Source: Streptomyces sp. NBC_00663 (GTDB lineage Bacteria; Actinomycetota; Actinomycetes; Streptomycetales; Streptomycetaceae). From it: a stretch of DNA of 64,000 bases. Numbering within the stretch: the stretch's first letter is position 1; every line of letters starts with the position of its first letter. Of this stretch, positions 48,852 to 57,877 are shown piece by piece. The notes under the pieces were generated by a model. That model did no database searches, was not told the origin of the DNA, and worked only from the letters and a program-made list of their open reading frames with translations. Both the position numbers and the translations under genes were made by a program. The stretch spans positions 6,510,001 through 6,574,000 of the forward strand of contig NZ_CP109027.1 of NCBI RefSeq assembly GCF_036226885.1, written 5' to 3'.

Positions 48852-50789
48852 CTACGCACCCCCTACCGCGGTCAGCAACGCCAACGGAGCCGCAGCCGAA
48901 CGAGCCTCCCGCACACACGCGTGCGGATAAGGCACCGGCTCCCGATGCGTGTCCCTGCCGTACCCGGCGATGACCTCCGGGAGTCGATGGCCGGCGGCCG
49001 TCGCCGCGTCCACCAGGCCGTGGGCCACTGAACGCGCCTCGTCATGGAGTCCGTAGCGAGCCAGGCCCAGTGTGATGAGCGCGTTGTCGTGCGGCCACAC
49101 CGAACCCCGGTGGTACGACAACGGGTGGTACGCCGGCTGCCCGGCCGCGAGGGTTCGGACGCCCCACCCCGAGAAGAAGTCCGGTTCCAGCAGACGCCGG
49201 CCCACCATCTCGCCGTACTCCTTGTCCAGCAGCCCCGACCACAGCAGATGCCCGGCGTCCGAGGCCAGCGCGTCGAGCGGGCGGCCCTCGCCGTCCAGGG
49301 CCAGGGCGGGGAAGGAGCGGTCCCGCATCCAGAAGTCCTGCTGGAAGCGGTCGCGGAGGTCGGCGGCGGCCTGTTCGAGGAGGGCGGCGTAGGTTTCGTC
49401 GCTCCATACCGTCCGCGCCAGCCATGCCGTGCGCCGCAGCGCGTCGTAGGCGTAGCCCTGGGCGCCCGCCGCCATCACCGCGCCCGTGGCCCTCGTGCCG
49501 TCGGAGGAGCAGATCGAGCCGGGGGAGTCCTTCCAGTTCTGGTTGGCGAGGCCGCCCTGGTCGGCGCGGTAGACGAGGTAGCCGCGGGAGGTCAGGCCGC
49601 CGTGGTCCAGCATCCAGCCGATCGCCGCGCGGGCGTGGGCTTCGAGGCGGCGGGCGAGGGCCAGGTCGCCGGTCTGTTCGACGTATGCGCCGAGGAGGAC
49701 GAGGAAGAGCGGGGTCGCGTCCACCGAGCCGTAGTAGCGGCCGTAGGGGACCTGGCCGAAGTGGGCCAGCTCGCCGTGCCGTACCTCGTGCACGATCTTG
49801 CCCGGCTGGGTCACCGGGTCCGTGCCGGTCTCCGTCGCCTGGGCCGCGGCCAGGGCGGGGAGGGTGGCGGCCGCCAGCTGGGGGCGGTAGGGGAGGGCGA
49901 AGAGGGAGGTGAGCAGGGCGTCCCGGCCCAGCAGGGTCAGGAACCAGGGGGCGCCCGCCGCCGGGACGCGCAGGGTCTCGCCGTCCGGGCCCGTCGCCGG
50001 GACCTGGAGCGAGGCCAGGTCGGCGAGGCCGCGGGCGCAGGCGGCGGCCAGTTCGGGCCAGCCGGTCGGGAAGGCCACACCCTCCACGAACTCGCCTTCC
50101 AGAGCGAGGAGTTCGGTGGTGAGAGAGGTGGGGGACTGCGGGACGCGGCGGGCGCGTTTGTCGCCGTGCGGGCGGGCCATGACCCGGAGGGTCAACTCGG
50201 CCGTGCCGTGCGGGGCCAGGTCCAGGGTCCAGGTCAGGCGACGGGCTCCGGTGCCGGTCTCCTCCACCGCGTCGGGGGCGGGCTCCGCCGTCACCGTCGT
50301 ACAGGAGCGCCATTCGCCGCGCTGGTAGATGAACTCCACGCCGTCGTCGAGGACTTCGCGGGAGCGGGTGGCGCCCGGCTTGGTGTAGGTGCGGTGGTCG
50401 GAGCGGAGTTCGAACTGGTCGGTGAAGTCGGCGTCCGCCGTGATCGCGAGGCGCAGGGTGGTGGGGACCGGGCGGTTGCTGGTCAGGCGGACCGATTCGA
50501 CCAAGGAGCCGTCGCCCACCGCCTGTTCGCGGAAGATCGTGTACGCGGGCGGCTCGTTGCGGCCGCCTCGGGGGACCAGGACACAGCGGGCCGTGTCGCC
50601 GTCGGCCACCGGGGTCAGCGCTTCGGGTACCGCGCCGTCCACGGTGAGCTGCCAGCGGCTCAAGTGGCGGGCGTCGCGTACGAACAAGCCGTCAGGGGTG
50701 CTGCCGCCCCGGACTCCGGTGATGTCCCCGCTGTCGCCCACGGCCGCGAACGTCCCGCCGCGTACGAGCAGATGATGCCGGTCCGTCAT
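48852..50789 (-). CDS. Glycogen-debranching-like glycosidase
   Basis: 645 residues. The N-terminal beta domain (DRHHLLVRGGTFAAVGDSGD, then DGLFVRDARHLSRW) is the glycogen debranching enzyme N-terminal domain; the C-terminal (alpha/alpha)6 part includes PWFLTLLGRDALLTSLFALP and SYHRGSVWPHDNALI, as in amylo-alpha-1,6-glucosidase-type proteins. It is cytoplasmic, with no signal peptide. Its start overlaps the stop of the upstream glycosidase (ATGA), so both form an operon. The natural substrate may be a glucosyl-glycerate or alpha-glucan. Probably controlled by the divergent ROK repressor. Confidence 0.8.
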   Translation of the reverse strand: MTDRHHLLVRGGTFAAVGDSGDITGVRGGSTPDGLFVRDARHLSRWQLTVDGAVPEALTPVADGDTARCVLVPRGGRNEPPAYTIFREQAVGDGSLVESVRLTSNRPVPTTLRLAITADADFTDQFELRSDHRTYTKPGATRSREVLDDGVEFIYQRGEWRSCTTVTAEPAPDAVEETGTGARRLTWTLDLAPHGTAELTLRVMARPHGDKRARRVPQSPTSLTTELLALEGEFVEGVAFPTGWPELAAACARGLADLASLQVPATGPDGETLRVPAAGAPWFLTLLGRDALLTSLFALPYRPQLAAATLPALAAAQATETGTDPVTQPGKIVHEVRHGELAHFGQVPYGRYYGSVDATPLFLVLLGAYVEQTGDLALARRLEAHARAAIGWMLDHGGLTSRGYLVYRADQGGLANQNWKDSPGSICSSDGTRATGAVMAAGAQGYAYDALRRTAWLARTVWSDETYAALLEQAAADLRDRFQQDFWMRDRSFPALALDGEGRPLDALASDAGHLLWSGLLDKEYGEMVGRRLLEPDFFSGWGVRTLAAGQPAYHPLSYHRGSVWPHDNALITLGLARYGLHDEARSVAHGLVDAATAAGHRLPEVIAGYGRDTHREPVPYPHACVREARSAAAPLALLTAVGGA

Positions 50790-52231
50790 TCCCGGTCCCC
50801 TCCCTTGGATCCCGTGAGTGTGGTGGCGCTGTGGAGCAGGTCGAGCGAGAGCGCGGCCGTCCAGCCGAAGCCGGTCGCCCCGCAGGCCTCGCCGGTGTAC
50901 GGGTCGACGTACTCCGCGAAGTCCGTGGTGTCGGCGAGGTGCAGGACCGCTCTGCGCAGGGCGGCGGCCCGGCCCCGTTCGCCGTGGGTGCGCAGGCCCC
51001 GCTCCAGCAGCCAGTTGGTGTTGAACCAGGCCGGGCCGCGCCAGTAGCGGTGCGGGTCGAAGGCCTCGCCGAGCAGGTCGTAGCTGGGGACCAGGCGGGT
51101 GGCGCCGCCGAGTCCGAAGTGTTTGGAGGCCGTGGTGCGGACCAGGGCCGTCACGATAGGGCGGGGGAGCGTGGGCAGGAGGAGGGGGATCAGACCGGAG
51201 ACGCCGCGTTCGGGGATCAGGGCCGCGGTGCGGACGTCCCGGGAGAAGAACATGCCCTCCGCCGGGTCCCACAGGCGGTCGATCAGGGCGGTGGTGAGGC
51301 GTTCGGCCCTGGTGCGGCGGGCCGTGCCCGGTACTCCCAACTCCTCGGCGATCCGGGCCAGCGCGTGCTCGGAGGCGATGAGGAGGGCGTTGAAGGACGG
51401 GTCCTCGACGGCGAACTCGCTGGAGCCGTCCGCGTATTCACCGTCCCGGTAGTCCGTCGCCAGGCGCACGTAACGGCCGTAGTCCAGGTCGGTGGGGCGG
51501 TCCTCCGGGGCGCCGTGGTCCAGGTCGGCGCGGCGGAAGGAGCGGGCCGGGGCGGGCGTCACCCGGCTCAACGGGGCATCCCAGCAAGGGCTGTTGTCCA
51601 TGCCCTGCTCCCACGGGTGGACCACCGACGCGAGGCCGGCGCCGCCCAGGTCGCGGCGGTGCAGGAGATAGCGGTGCCAGGCCGCCAGCCGGGGATGGAC
51701 CCGGGCGAGGAAGCCGCGGGACCGGGACAGGCCCGGGTCGGCGCGGTGCACCAGCCAGGCGGCCAGCGCGTGCACCGGTGGCTGCACGATGCCGGACGTC
51801 TGTACGGTGCGCGGGGCGCCCGCAGCGCGCCCCGCGGTCGAGGAGCGCCAGAAGTCGGGGCTCGGGAAGTACGCGTCGAGCGGTACGGAGGGGTTGAAGA
51901 CGATGTGCGGGATCCGCCCGTCACCCCATTGGGCGTCGAGCAGCGTCTCCAGTTCCGTCTGCGCCCGTAGCGGCGAGATGTGCCGCAGTCCGATGGCGAT
52001 GAACGCCGAGTCCCAGGACCACTGGTGCGGGTACAGGCTGCGGGAGGGGACGGTGGAGGTGCCCGTCCAGTTGGCCTCCAGTACCCGCGCAGCCCTGACG
52101 TGCAGAGAATGTGTCGTGACGTCCGGTTCGTATACGAAGGGACGGGCCAGGCCGTACGAGGTCAGCTGGGCGGTGCGATCCACTCGGGGCTCCCCGAAGA
52201 CGTTCGGCCCGACCGGTTCGGTCGTGGCCAC
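50786..52231 (-). CDS. GH63/mannosylglycerate hydrolase-like glycosidase
   Basis: 481 residues from a GTG. An (alpha/alpha)6 barrel is suggested by SRSLYPHQWSWDSAFIAIGL (catalytic Trp-Asp region), GRIPHIVFNP and VVHPWEQGMDNSPCW, and the second acid region in YRGPAWFNTNWLL appears as YWRGPAWF. The type resembles trehalase/GH63 proteins such as mannosylglycerate hydrolase. It has no signal peptide. No clear ribosome binding site precedes the GTG, so a leaderless transcript is possible. Coupled to the debranching-like gene. Confidence 0.75.
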   Translation of the reverse strand: MATTEPVGPNVFGEPRVDRTAQLTSYGLARPFVYEPDVTTHSLHVRAARVLEANWTGTSTVPSRSLYPHQWSWDSAFIAIGLRHISPLRAQTELETLLDAQWGDGRIPHIVFNPSVPLDAYFPSPDFWRSSTAGRAAGAPRTVQTSGIVQPPVHALAAWLVHRADPGLSRSRGFLARVHPRLAAWHRYLLHRRDLGGAGLASVVHPWEQGMDNSPCWDAPLSRVTPAPARSFRRADLDHGAPEDRPTDLDYGRYVRLATDYRDGEYADGSSEFAVEDPSFNALLIASEHALARIAEELGVPGTARRTRAERLTTALIDRLWDPAEGMFFSRDVRTAALIPERGVSGLIPLLLPTLPRPIVTALVRTTASKHFGLGGATRLVPSYDLLGEAFDPHRYWRGPAWFNTNWLLERGLRTHGERGRAAALRRAVLHLADTTDFAEYVDPYTGEACGATGFGWTAALSLDLLHSATTLTGSKGGDRE

Positions 52232-52303
52232 CGTAGAGTTACGTCTATTTAACACGCAAAACTCAATATGTAATGCAAGCTTGAGAAACACAAGGGGGTG
52301 CGC
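52232..52303. promoter_or_regulatory. A+T-rich divergent promoter/operator region (ROK regulator)
   Basis: 72 bp far lower in G+C than the flanks. It contains CTCAA...TTGAG arms (52262-52266 and 52281-52285) and the palindrome CAAGCTTG (52276-52283). The position between a ROK repressor gene and the glycosidase operon fits an operator with both promoters. Confidence 0.6.
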
Positions 52304-53500
52304 ATGAGTGGTCGTGCTCAAGCGAGCGCCGGCGAACTGCTCGAACTGGTGCGAAGCGGACGAGCGACGACTCGTGGTGCCCTCCAGCAGGTGACCGGAC
52401 TGTCCCGGGCCACCGTCGGCCAGCGCCTCGACCGGCTGTTCCGGGCCGGCTGGCTGCGCGAAGGGGCCGGCGGTCCGGTCGACTCCCCGCTCGGTGGACG
52501 GCCCTCCATCACCCTGGAGTTCGACGACTCCCATGCCGTCGTCCTCGCCGCCGACCTGGACACCCGGCACGCCCGCGCCGCCGTCCTCTCCCTGACCGGC
52601 GAACTCCTCGCCGAGCACAGCGGCACCCTGGCCATCGAGGATGGCCCCGACATGGTGCTGGGCGAGCTGGGCCGCTGGTTCGCCGAGCTGCTGGAGAAGG
52701 CGGGGCACCGGGCCGACGAGGTGTGCGGCATCGGGCTCGCCGTGCCGGGGCCGGTCGACAGCGAGACCGGCCGGGTCGTCCAGCCGCCGATCATGCCGGG
52801 CTGGGACGGCTACGACATAAGAGAGCGCCTGGCGAGAGCCTTCGCCGAGCACACGGGCGCCGGGCGGGTCCCGGTCCTCGTCGACAACGACGCCAACCTC
52901 ATGGCGTACGGCGAGCAGCGCACGGGGTACGGGGAGTGTTCCGCCTTTGTGCTGGTCAAGGTGTCCACCGGGATCGGCGCGGGCGTGGTGGTCGGCGGCT
53001 CGATCTACCGGGGCATCGACGGAGGTGCGGGGGACCTCGGGCACATCCGGGTGGGCGCCGACGCGCTGTGCCGGTGCGGGTCCTACGGCTGTCTCGCCGC
53101 CGTCGCCAGTGGCGGTGCCGTGGCGCGGCGGCTGGCGGAGAGCGGGGTGCCCGCCGCTTCCGGCTCGGATGTGCGGGACCTGCTGACCGCCGGGCATCCG
53201 GCGGCCGCCGCGTTCGCCCGGGAGGCCGGGCGGCAGGTGGGGGACGTGCTGGCGACCGTCGTGACGCTGCTGAACCCCGGGGTGCTGATGATCGCCGGGG
53301 ATCTGGCCGGAACTCCCTTCCTCACCGGGGTGCGTGAGCTGCTGTACCAGCGGGCGCTGCCGCGCTCCACCGCTCATCTGGACGTCGTCACCTCACGGCT
53401 CGGGGAGCGGGCCGGGCTGGTGGGGGCGGGTGCCCTGGTCGTGGAGCATCTGTATGCGCCCGGGCGGGTGGAGGAACGCCTGCTGGCGCTCGGTGTGTGA
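52304..53500 (+). CDS. ROK family transcriptional repressor
   Basis: 398 residues. The N-terminal winged helix (SGRATTRGALQQVTGLSRAT then VGQRLDRLFRAGWL) is followed by a ROK sugar-kinase-like domain: GIGLAVPGPVD, LVDNDANLMAYGE, KVSTGIGAGVVVGG and the zinc motif CRCGSYGCLAA. The DNTGS-type ATP site is not conserved, so it acts as a repressor that senses a sugar. ATG after AAGGGGG. It is divergent from the glycosidase operon, which it probably controls. Confidence 0.9.
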   Translation: MSGRAQASAGELLELVRSGRATTRGALQQVTGLSRATVGQRLDRLFRAGWLREGAGGPVDSPLGGRPSITLEFDDSHAVVLAADLDTRHARAAVLSLTGELLAEHSGTLAIEDGPDMVLGELGRWFAELLEKAGHRADEVCGIGLAVPGPVDSETGRVVQPPIMPGWDGYDIRERLARAFAEHTGAGRVPVLVDNDANLMAYGEQRTGYGECSAFVLVKVSTGIGAGVVVGGSIYRGIDGGAGDLGHIRVGADALCRCGSYGCLAAVASGGAVARRLAESGVPAASGSDVRDLLTAGHPAAAAFAREAGRQVGDVLATVVTLLNPGVLMIAGDLAGTPFLTGVRELLYQRALPRSTAHLDVVTSRLGERAGLVGAGALVVEHLYAPGRVEERLLALGV

Positions 53501-53882
53501 CGTCCGCATCGTGGTACCCGGCTCTCCGGGACGGCGTGATTCTCGCCACCTCTGATAAGGGTTACGCTCAGATGAGCGGATCTTGGTCGACTGCACTTCT
53601 CCAAGGGGTGGCACCCAGTGCCACCCCTTGATCGTTCATCGATCGAAATCAGACGTGATGAAAGCTGCTCAGATGAGCGTCTGGGGAGGGCTTTCCGGGG
53701 GTGCGCGTTCAAGAAGTGAACACATGATCACCCGATTGCTTGCCAAGCTTTGACTTTCGATCTGCTGGCAGAGGGCTGGTTACGAGCACATGACGCGCAA
53801 GTGGACGTACCCATGAGCCTTCGATCTGGGTATGTTCCTGGCCGTCAGGGCAGCCACCGCGTCCTCGAGGGAGTCGAGAACC
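53501..53882. other. 382-bp intergenic region upstream of ppdK
   Basis: No convincing gene. It holds the ROK-gene terminator (53602-53630) and two copies of a palindrome GCTCAGATGAGCG (53566-53578 and 53667-53679) exactly 101 bp apart, the first extended to CGCTCAGATGAGCG. The promoter of ppdK must lie here; a TTGACT at 53750 is a possible -35 but has no good -10. Confidence 0.6.
53602..53630 (+). terminator. Stem-loop terminator after the ROK gene
   Basis: CAAGGGGTGGCAC and its complement form a perfect 13-bp stem with a 3-nt loop, about 100 bp after the ROK stop. Confidence 0.75.
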
Positions 53883-56603
53883 GTGTCGGAAAACGTAGAA
53901 ACCCACGCAGTGAAGTTCGTTTACGACTTCACCGAGGGAAACAAGGACCTCAAGGACCTCCTGGGTGGCAAGGGCGCCAACCTCGCCGAGATGACCAACC
54001 TGGGGCTCCCCGTTCCCCCCGGCTTCACCATCACGACCGAAGCCTGCAAGGTCTACCTGGAGAGCGGCGCGGAGCCGGTGGCACTGCGTGACGAGGTGAG
54101 CGCCCACCTCGACGCCCTGGAGAAGCGGATGGGCAAGAAGCTCGGCCAGGCCGACGACCCGCTCCTCGTCTCGGTCCGCTCCGGCGCCAAGTTCTCCATG
54201 CCCGGCATGATGGACACGGTCCTGAACATCGGCCTCTCCGACAAGTCGGTGAAGGGCCTCGCCGAGCAGGCGGGCGACGAGCGGTTCGCCTGGGACTCGT
54301 ACCGCCGTCTCATCCAGATGTTCGGCAAGACGGTCCTCGGCGTCGACGGCGAGCTCTTCGAGGAGGCCCTTGAGGCGGCCAAGGCGGCCAAGAAGGTCGT
54401 GGTCGACACCGACCTGGAGGCGGCCGACCTCAAGAAGCTCGTCACCAAGTTCAAGAAGATCGTCAAGACCGAGGCCGGCCGGGACTTCCCGCAGGACCCG
54501 CGCGAGCAGATGGACCTCGCCATCCACGCGGTCTTCGACTCCTGGAACACCGACCGAGCCAAGCTCTACCGCCGCCAGGAGCGCATCCCCGGCGACCTGG
54601 GCACGGCCGTCAACGTCTGTTCCATGGTCTTCGGCAACCTCGGCCCCGACTCCGGCACCGGCGTCGCCTTCACCCGCGACCCGGCCAGCGGCCACCAGGG
54701 CGTCTACGGCGACTACCTCCAGAACGCCCAGGGCGAGGACGTCGTCGCCGGCATCCGCAACACCGTGCCGCTCGCGGAGCTGGAGCAGATCGACAAGAAG
54801 TCGTACGACCAGCTGATGCAGATCATGGAGACGCTGGAGAACCACTACAAGGACCTCTGCGACATCGAGTTCACCATCGAGCGCGGTCAGCTGTGGATGC
54901 TCCAGACCCGCGTCGGCAAGCGGACGGCCGGTGCCGCCTTCCGTATCGCCACCCAGCTGGTGGACCAGGGGCTCATCGACGAGGCCGAGGCGCTCCAGCG
55001 CGTCACCGGCGCCCAGCTGGCCCAGCTGATGTTCCCCAAGTTCGACGAAGAGGCGAAGGTCGAGCAGATCGGCCGGGGCATCGCGGCCTCGCCGGGCGCC
55101 GCGGTCGGCAAGGCGGTCTTCGACTCGTACACCGCGGTGAAGTGGTCGCGCTCCGGCGAGAAGGTCATCCTCGTCCGCCGCGAGACCAACCCCGACGACC
55201 TCGACGGCATGATCGCGGCCGAGGGCATCCTGACCAGCCGTGGCGGCAAGACCTCCCACGCGGCCGTCGTCGCGCGCGGCATGGGCAAGACCTGTGTCTG
55301 CGGTGCCGAGGAGCTGGAGGTCGACACCAAGCGGCGGCGGATGACGGTGCCGGGCGGACATGTGGTGGAGGAGGGCGACCTCATCTCCATCGACGGGTCC
55401 AGCGGCAAGGTGTACCTCGGTGAGGTCCCGGTCGTCCCGTCCCCGGTCGTGGAGTACTTCGAGGGCCGGATGCACGCCGGTGCCCAGGACGCCGACGAGC
55501 TGGTCGAGGCCGTGCACCGGATCATGGCGTTCGCCGACCGCAAGCGCCGGCTGCGGGTGCGGGCCAACGCGGACAACGCCGAGGACGCGCTGCGCGCCCG
55601 TCGCTTCGGCGCCCAGGGCATCGGCCTGTGCCGTACCGAGCACATGTTCCTCGGCGACCGGCGTGAGCTGGTCGAGCGGCTGATCCTGGCCGACACCGAG
55701 GCCGAGCGCGAGGAGAGCCTGAAGGAGCTGCTGCCGCTCCAGAAGCAGGACTTCGTCGAGCTGTTCTCGGCGATGGACGGCCTCCCGGTGACGATCCGTC
55801 TCCTGGACCCGCCGCTGCACGAGTTCCTCCCCGACATCACCGAGCTGTCGGTCCGGGTGGCGCTGGCGGAGTCCCGTCAGGAGCCGCACGAGAACGAGCT
55901 GCGGCTGCTCCAGGCCGTCCACCGGCTGCACGAGCAGAACCCGATGCTGGGTCTGCGCGGCGTACGCCTCGGTCTGGTCATCCCCGGTCTGTTCACCATG
56001 CAGGTACGGGCCATCGCCGAGGCCGCCGCCGAGCGCAAGAACGCCAAGGCCGACCCGCGCGCCGAGATCATGATCCCGCTCGTCGGCACGGTCCAGGAGC
56101 TGGAGATCGTCCGCGAGGAGGCCGACCAGGTCATCGCGGAGGTCGAGGCGGCGACGGGCACCAAGCTCAAGCTGGCGATCGGCACGATGATCGAGCTCCC
56201 GCGCGCCGCGCTGACCGCCGGTCAGATCGCGGAGGCGGCGGAGTTCTTCTCCTTCGGCACGAACGACCTCACCCAGACGGTGTGGGGCTTCAGCCGGGAC
56301 GACGTGGAGGCCTCGTTCTTCACGGCCTACCTGGAGAAGGGCATCTTCGGGGTGTCGCCGTTCGAGACGATCGACAGGGACGGCGTCGGCTCCCTGGTGA
56401 AGCTGGCCGCCGAGGCGGGCCGCAAGACCCGCCCCGACCTCAAGCTCGGCGTCTGCGGCGAGCACGGCGGCGACCCGGAGTCGGTCCACTTCTTCCACGA
56501 GGTCGGCCTGGACTACGTCTCCTGCTCCCCGTTCCGCATCCCGGTCGCCCGTCTTGAGGCGGGCCGCGCGGCCTCGGAGTCGGCGGGCAGCGACCACCGC
56601 TGA
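53883..56603 (+). CDS. ppdK: Pyruvate, phosphate dikinase
   Basis: 906 residues from the GTG at 53883 with GGGAG about 10 nt before it; the ATG at 53832 has no such site. It has the N-terminal ATP-grasp domain (GGKGANLAEMTNLGLPVPPG), the phosphohistidine domain with the swivelling His in GGKTSHAAVVARG (His about 459), and the C-terminal PEP/pyruvate barrel with GIGLCRTEHMF and LGVCGEHGGDP (catalytic Cys about 858). It interconverts pyruvate + ATP + Pi with PEP + AMP + PPi. The length is typical of bacterial PPDK. It stands alone. Confidence 0.97.
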   Translation: MSENVETHAVKFVYDFTEGNKDLKDLLGGKGANLAEMTNLGLPVPPGFTITTEACKVYLESGAEPVALRDEVSAHLDALEKRMGKKLGQADDPLLVSVRSGAKFSMPGMMDTVLNIGLSDKSVKGLAEQAGDERFAWDSYRRLIQMFGKTVLGVDGELFEEALEAAKAAKKVVVDTDLEAADLKKLVTKFKKIVKTEAGRDFPQDPREQMDLAIHAVFDSWNTDRAKLYRRQERIPGDLGTAVNVCSMVFGNLGPDSGTGVAFTRDPASGHQGVYGDYLQNAQGEDVVAGIRNTVPLAELEQIDKKSYDQLMQIMETLENHYKDLCDIEFTIERGQLWMLQTRVGKRTAGAAFRIATQLVDQGLIDEAEALQRVTGAQLAQLMFPKFDEEAKVEQIGRGIAASPGAAVGKAVFDSYTAVKWSRSGEKVILVRRETNPDDLDGMIAAEGILTSRGGKTSHAAVVARGMGKTCVCGAEELEVDTKRRRMTVPGGHVVEEGDLISIDGSSGKVYLGEVPVVPSPVVEYFEGRMHAGAQDADELVEAVHRIMAFADRKRRLRVRANADNAEDALRARRFGAQGIGLCRTEHMFLGDRRELVERLILADTEAEREESLKELLPLQKQDFVELFSAMDGLPVTIRLLDPPLHEFLPDITELSVRVALAESRQEPHENELRLLQAVHRLHEQNPMLGLRGVRLGLVIPGLFTMQVRAIAEAAAERKNAKADPRAEIMIPLVGTVQELEIVREEADQVIAEVEAATGTKLKLAIGTMIELPRAALTAGQIAEAAEFFSFGTNDLTQTVWGFSRDDVEASFFTAYLEKGIFGVSPFETIDRDGVGSLVKLAAEAGRKTRPDLKLGVCGEHGGDPESVHFFHEVGLDYVSCSPFRIPVARLEAGRAASESAGSDHR

Positions 56604-56687
56604 CCCACCGCTGGTCCACCAGGACGCCGGAGTCGTCGTCCGTCCCCGACCCTCACCACCGATGGGCGGCGACTCCGGATCACCAAG

Positions 56688-56722
56688 AAGGGGCGGGACC
56701 CTGTGCGGGGGTCCCGCCCCTT
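56688..56722. terminator. Bidirectional terminator between ppdK and excalibur gene
   Basis: AAGGGGCGGGACCC and its complement form a perfect 14-bp stem with a 7-nt loop. It lies between convergent genes and is flanked by A/T on both sides, so it can serve both. Confidence 0.8.
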
Positions 56723-56731
56723 CGGCATGTC

Positions 56732-57157
56732 TTACGGGCGTCCCGCCGGTGCGCGGCGCCTGCGGGTCAGCAGGAGGACTCCGCTGCCGGCGAGCAGGGC
56801 GACCACACTCCCGGCCGCGAGATACGGGGTGGTGTCGCCGCCGCCGGTCTCGGCGAGGTCGTCGGAGGCGGCCTGCTTCTCTCCGGTCTTGACCTGTGTG
56901 TCCGTCCCGGCCGCCTTGTCGTCGCCGGCCGGGATGAAGCCCGCGGGCGGCCGGTCGCAGCCGACGCCGTCGCCGTCGCGGTCCAGATGGGTGCCGTAAT
57001 GCTCGTCGCCCTTTGCGATGTTCGCGTATCCGGCGGCGTAGGCCTCGGTGCAGTTGTCGAACGGGTGGTCGCCGTCGTGGGCCGAGGCGGCCGCCGGGAG
57101 TACGGCCAGGGCCAGCGCGGCGACGACGATGGCGCCGGGCTTACGGAGCAGCTTCAC
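56732..57157 (-). CDS. Excalibur-domain protein with sortase signal
   Basis: 141 residues from a GTG after GGAGGG. A signal peptide covers about 1-28. The excalibur domain, a calcium-binding-like segment with DxDxDGxxC, is FDNCTEAYAAGYANIAKG, then HLDRDGDGVGCDRPP. A linker leads to LAETGGGD, an LAxTG sortase E-type signal, followed by a membrane helix and RRRR. The protein should be anchored covalently to the cell wall. A second excalibur gene is upstream on the same strand. Sortase genes are not in the window. Confidence 0.85.
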   Translation of the reverse strand: MKLLRKPGAIVVAALALAVLPAAASAHDGDHPFDNCTEAYAAGYANIAKGDEHYGTHLDRDGDGVGCDRPPAGFIPAGDDKAAGTDTQVKTGEKQAASDDLAETGGGDTTPYLAAGSVVALLAGSGVLLLTRRRRAPAGRP

Positions 57158-57331
57158 TGCGGGTCCCTCCGGGGTGGTGCGGGTCTCCGGACGCGTGATC
57201 AAGAAGTGACGGCCGGTCAGCTATGAGGTGACGAACCTATTGAGGGACCCCACTTGTGGAGGCAGTATGAAGGACCTGTGACACGAACGTGACGTGACCG
57301 GACGGTAGCTCTCCGCAAGCCTGACGCCGGG

Positions 57332-57784
57332 TCAACTGTCGCAGCCGACGCCGTCGTTGTCCCGGTCCAGGTGAGAGGCGTAGCCGGGCTCGCCCCGGTG
57401 GATGGGGGCGGCGCCGGCGGCACGGGCTTCGGCGCAGTTGGCGTAGTAGACGCTGTCGGAGTCGGAACCGGAGCCGGAGTCGGTGTCCGCCTCGGCCTGC
57501 GCCGTGACCGTTCTGGTGACCTTGACGGTCTCCGTGGCGGTCACGGTCGCCGCGGGTTCCGGCTCGGCGGTCTCGGTCGCCGTGGCTGTGGCCGTGGCTG
57601 TCACGGTGGCTGTCGGCCGCGGCTGGGTCGCGGCGGGCTTCGCGTCGTTCTTGGTGTCCTCGCCGCCCGCGCCTATACCGGCGCCAATGAAGAGGGCGAG
57701 CGCGAGGGCGGGCAGTACGTACCGCTTCCGGGCCCACTTGGGTGCGGGGCCGGAAGCGGACGGTGCGGTGTACGGGTTGGTCAT
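57332..57784 (-). CDS. Excalibur-domain membrane-anchored protein
   Basis: 150 residues. One membrane helix near the N-terminus (KRYVLPALALALFIGAGIGA) is followed by a repetitive Thr/Ala/Val/Glu linker (TATVTATATATATETAEPEP), a Ser/Asp-rich stretch, and a C-terminal excalibur domain (YYANCAEARAAGAAPIHRGE, then HLDRDNDGVGCDS). No sortase signal. The linker DNA contains short tandem repeats and may vary in length between strains. Neighbour of the LAETG-type excalibur gene; presumably both act at the surface. Confidence 0.85.
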   Translation of the reverse strand: MTNPYTAPSASGPAPKWARKRYVLPALALALFIGAGIGAGGEDTKNDAKPAATQPRPTATVTATATATATETAEPEPAATVTATETVKVTRTVTAQAEADTDSGSGSDSDSVYYANCAEARAAGAAPIHRGEPGYASHLDRDNDGVGCDS

Positions 57785-57877
57785 GGTGTCCCCCCAGAGG
57801 TGTTACGTGAGGGGATGACCGTATGGGCGCACCTTCGTATGTGAAGGTGAAGTGTTCAATCTGTGACCGATATGCGG

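Noticed and set aside
53724-53753. Nine-codon frame MITRLLAKL before ppdK with an AAGAAG site
   Set aside because: It is too short and has no regulatory codon pattern or clear attenuator structure.
53709-56597. 962-codon open frame on the minus strand under ppdK
   Set aside because: It is complementary to ppdK, has low complexity and no start signal; a shadow frame.
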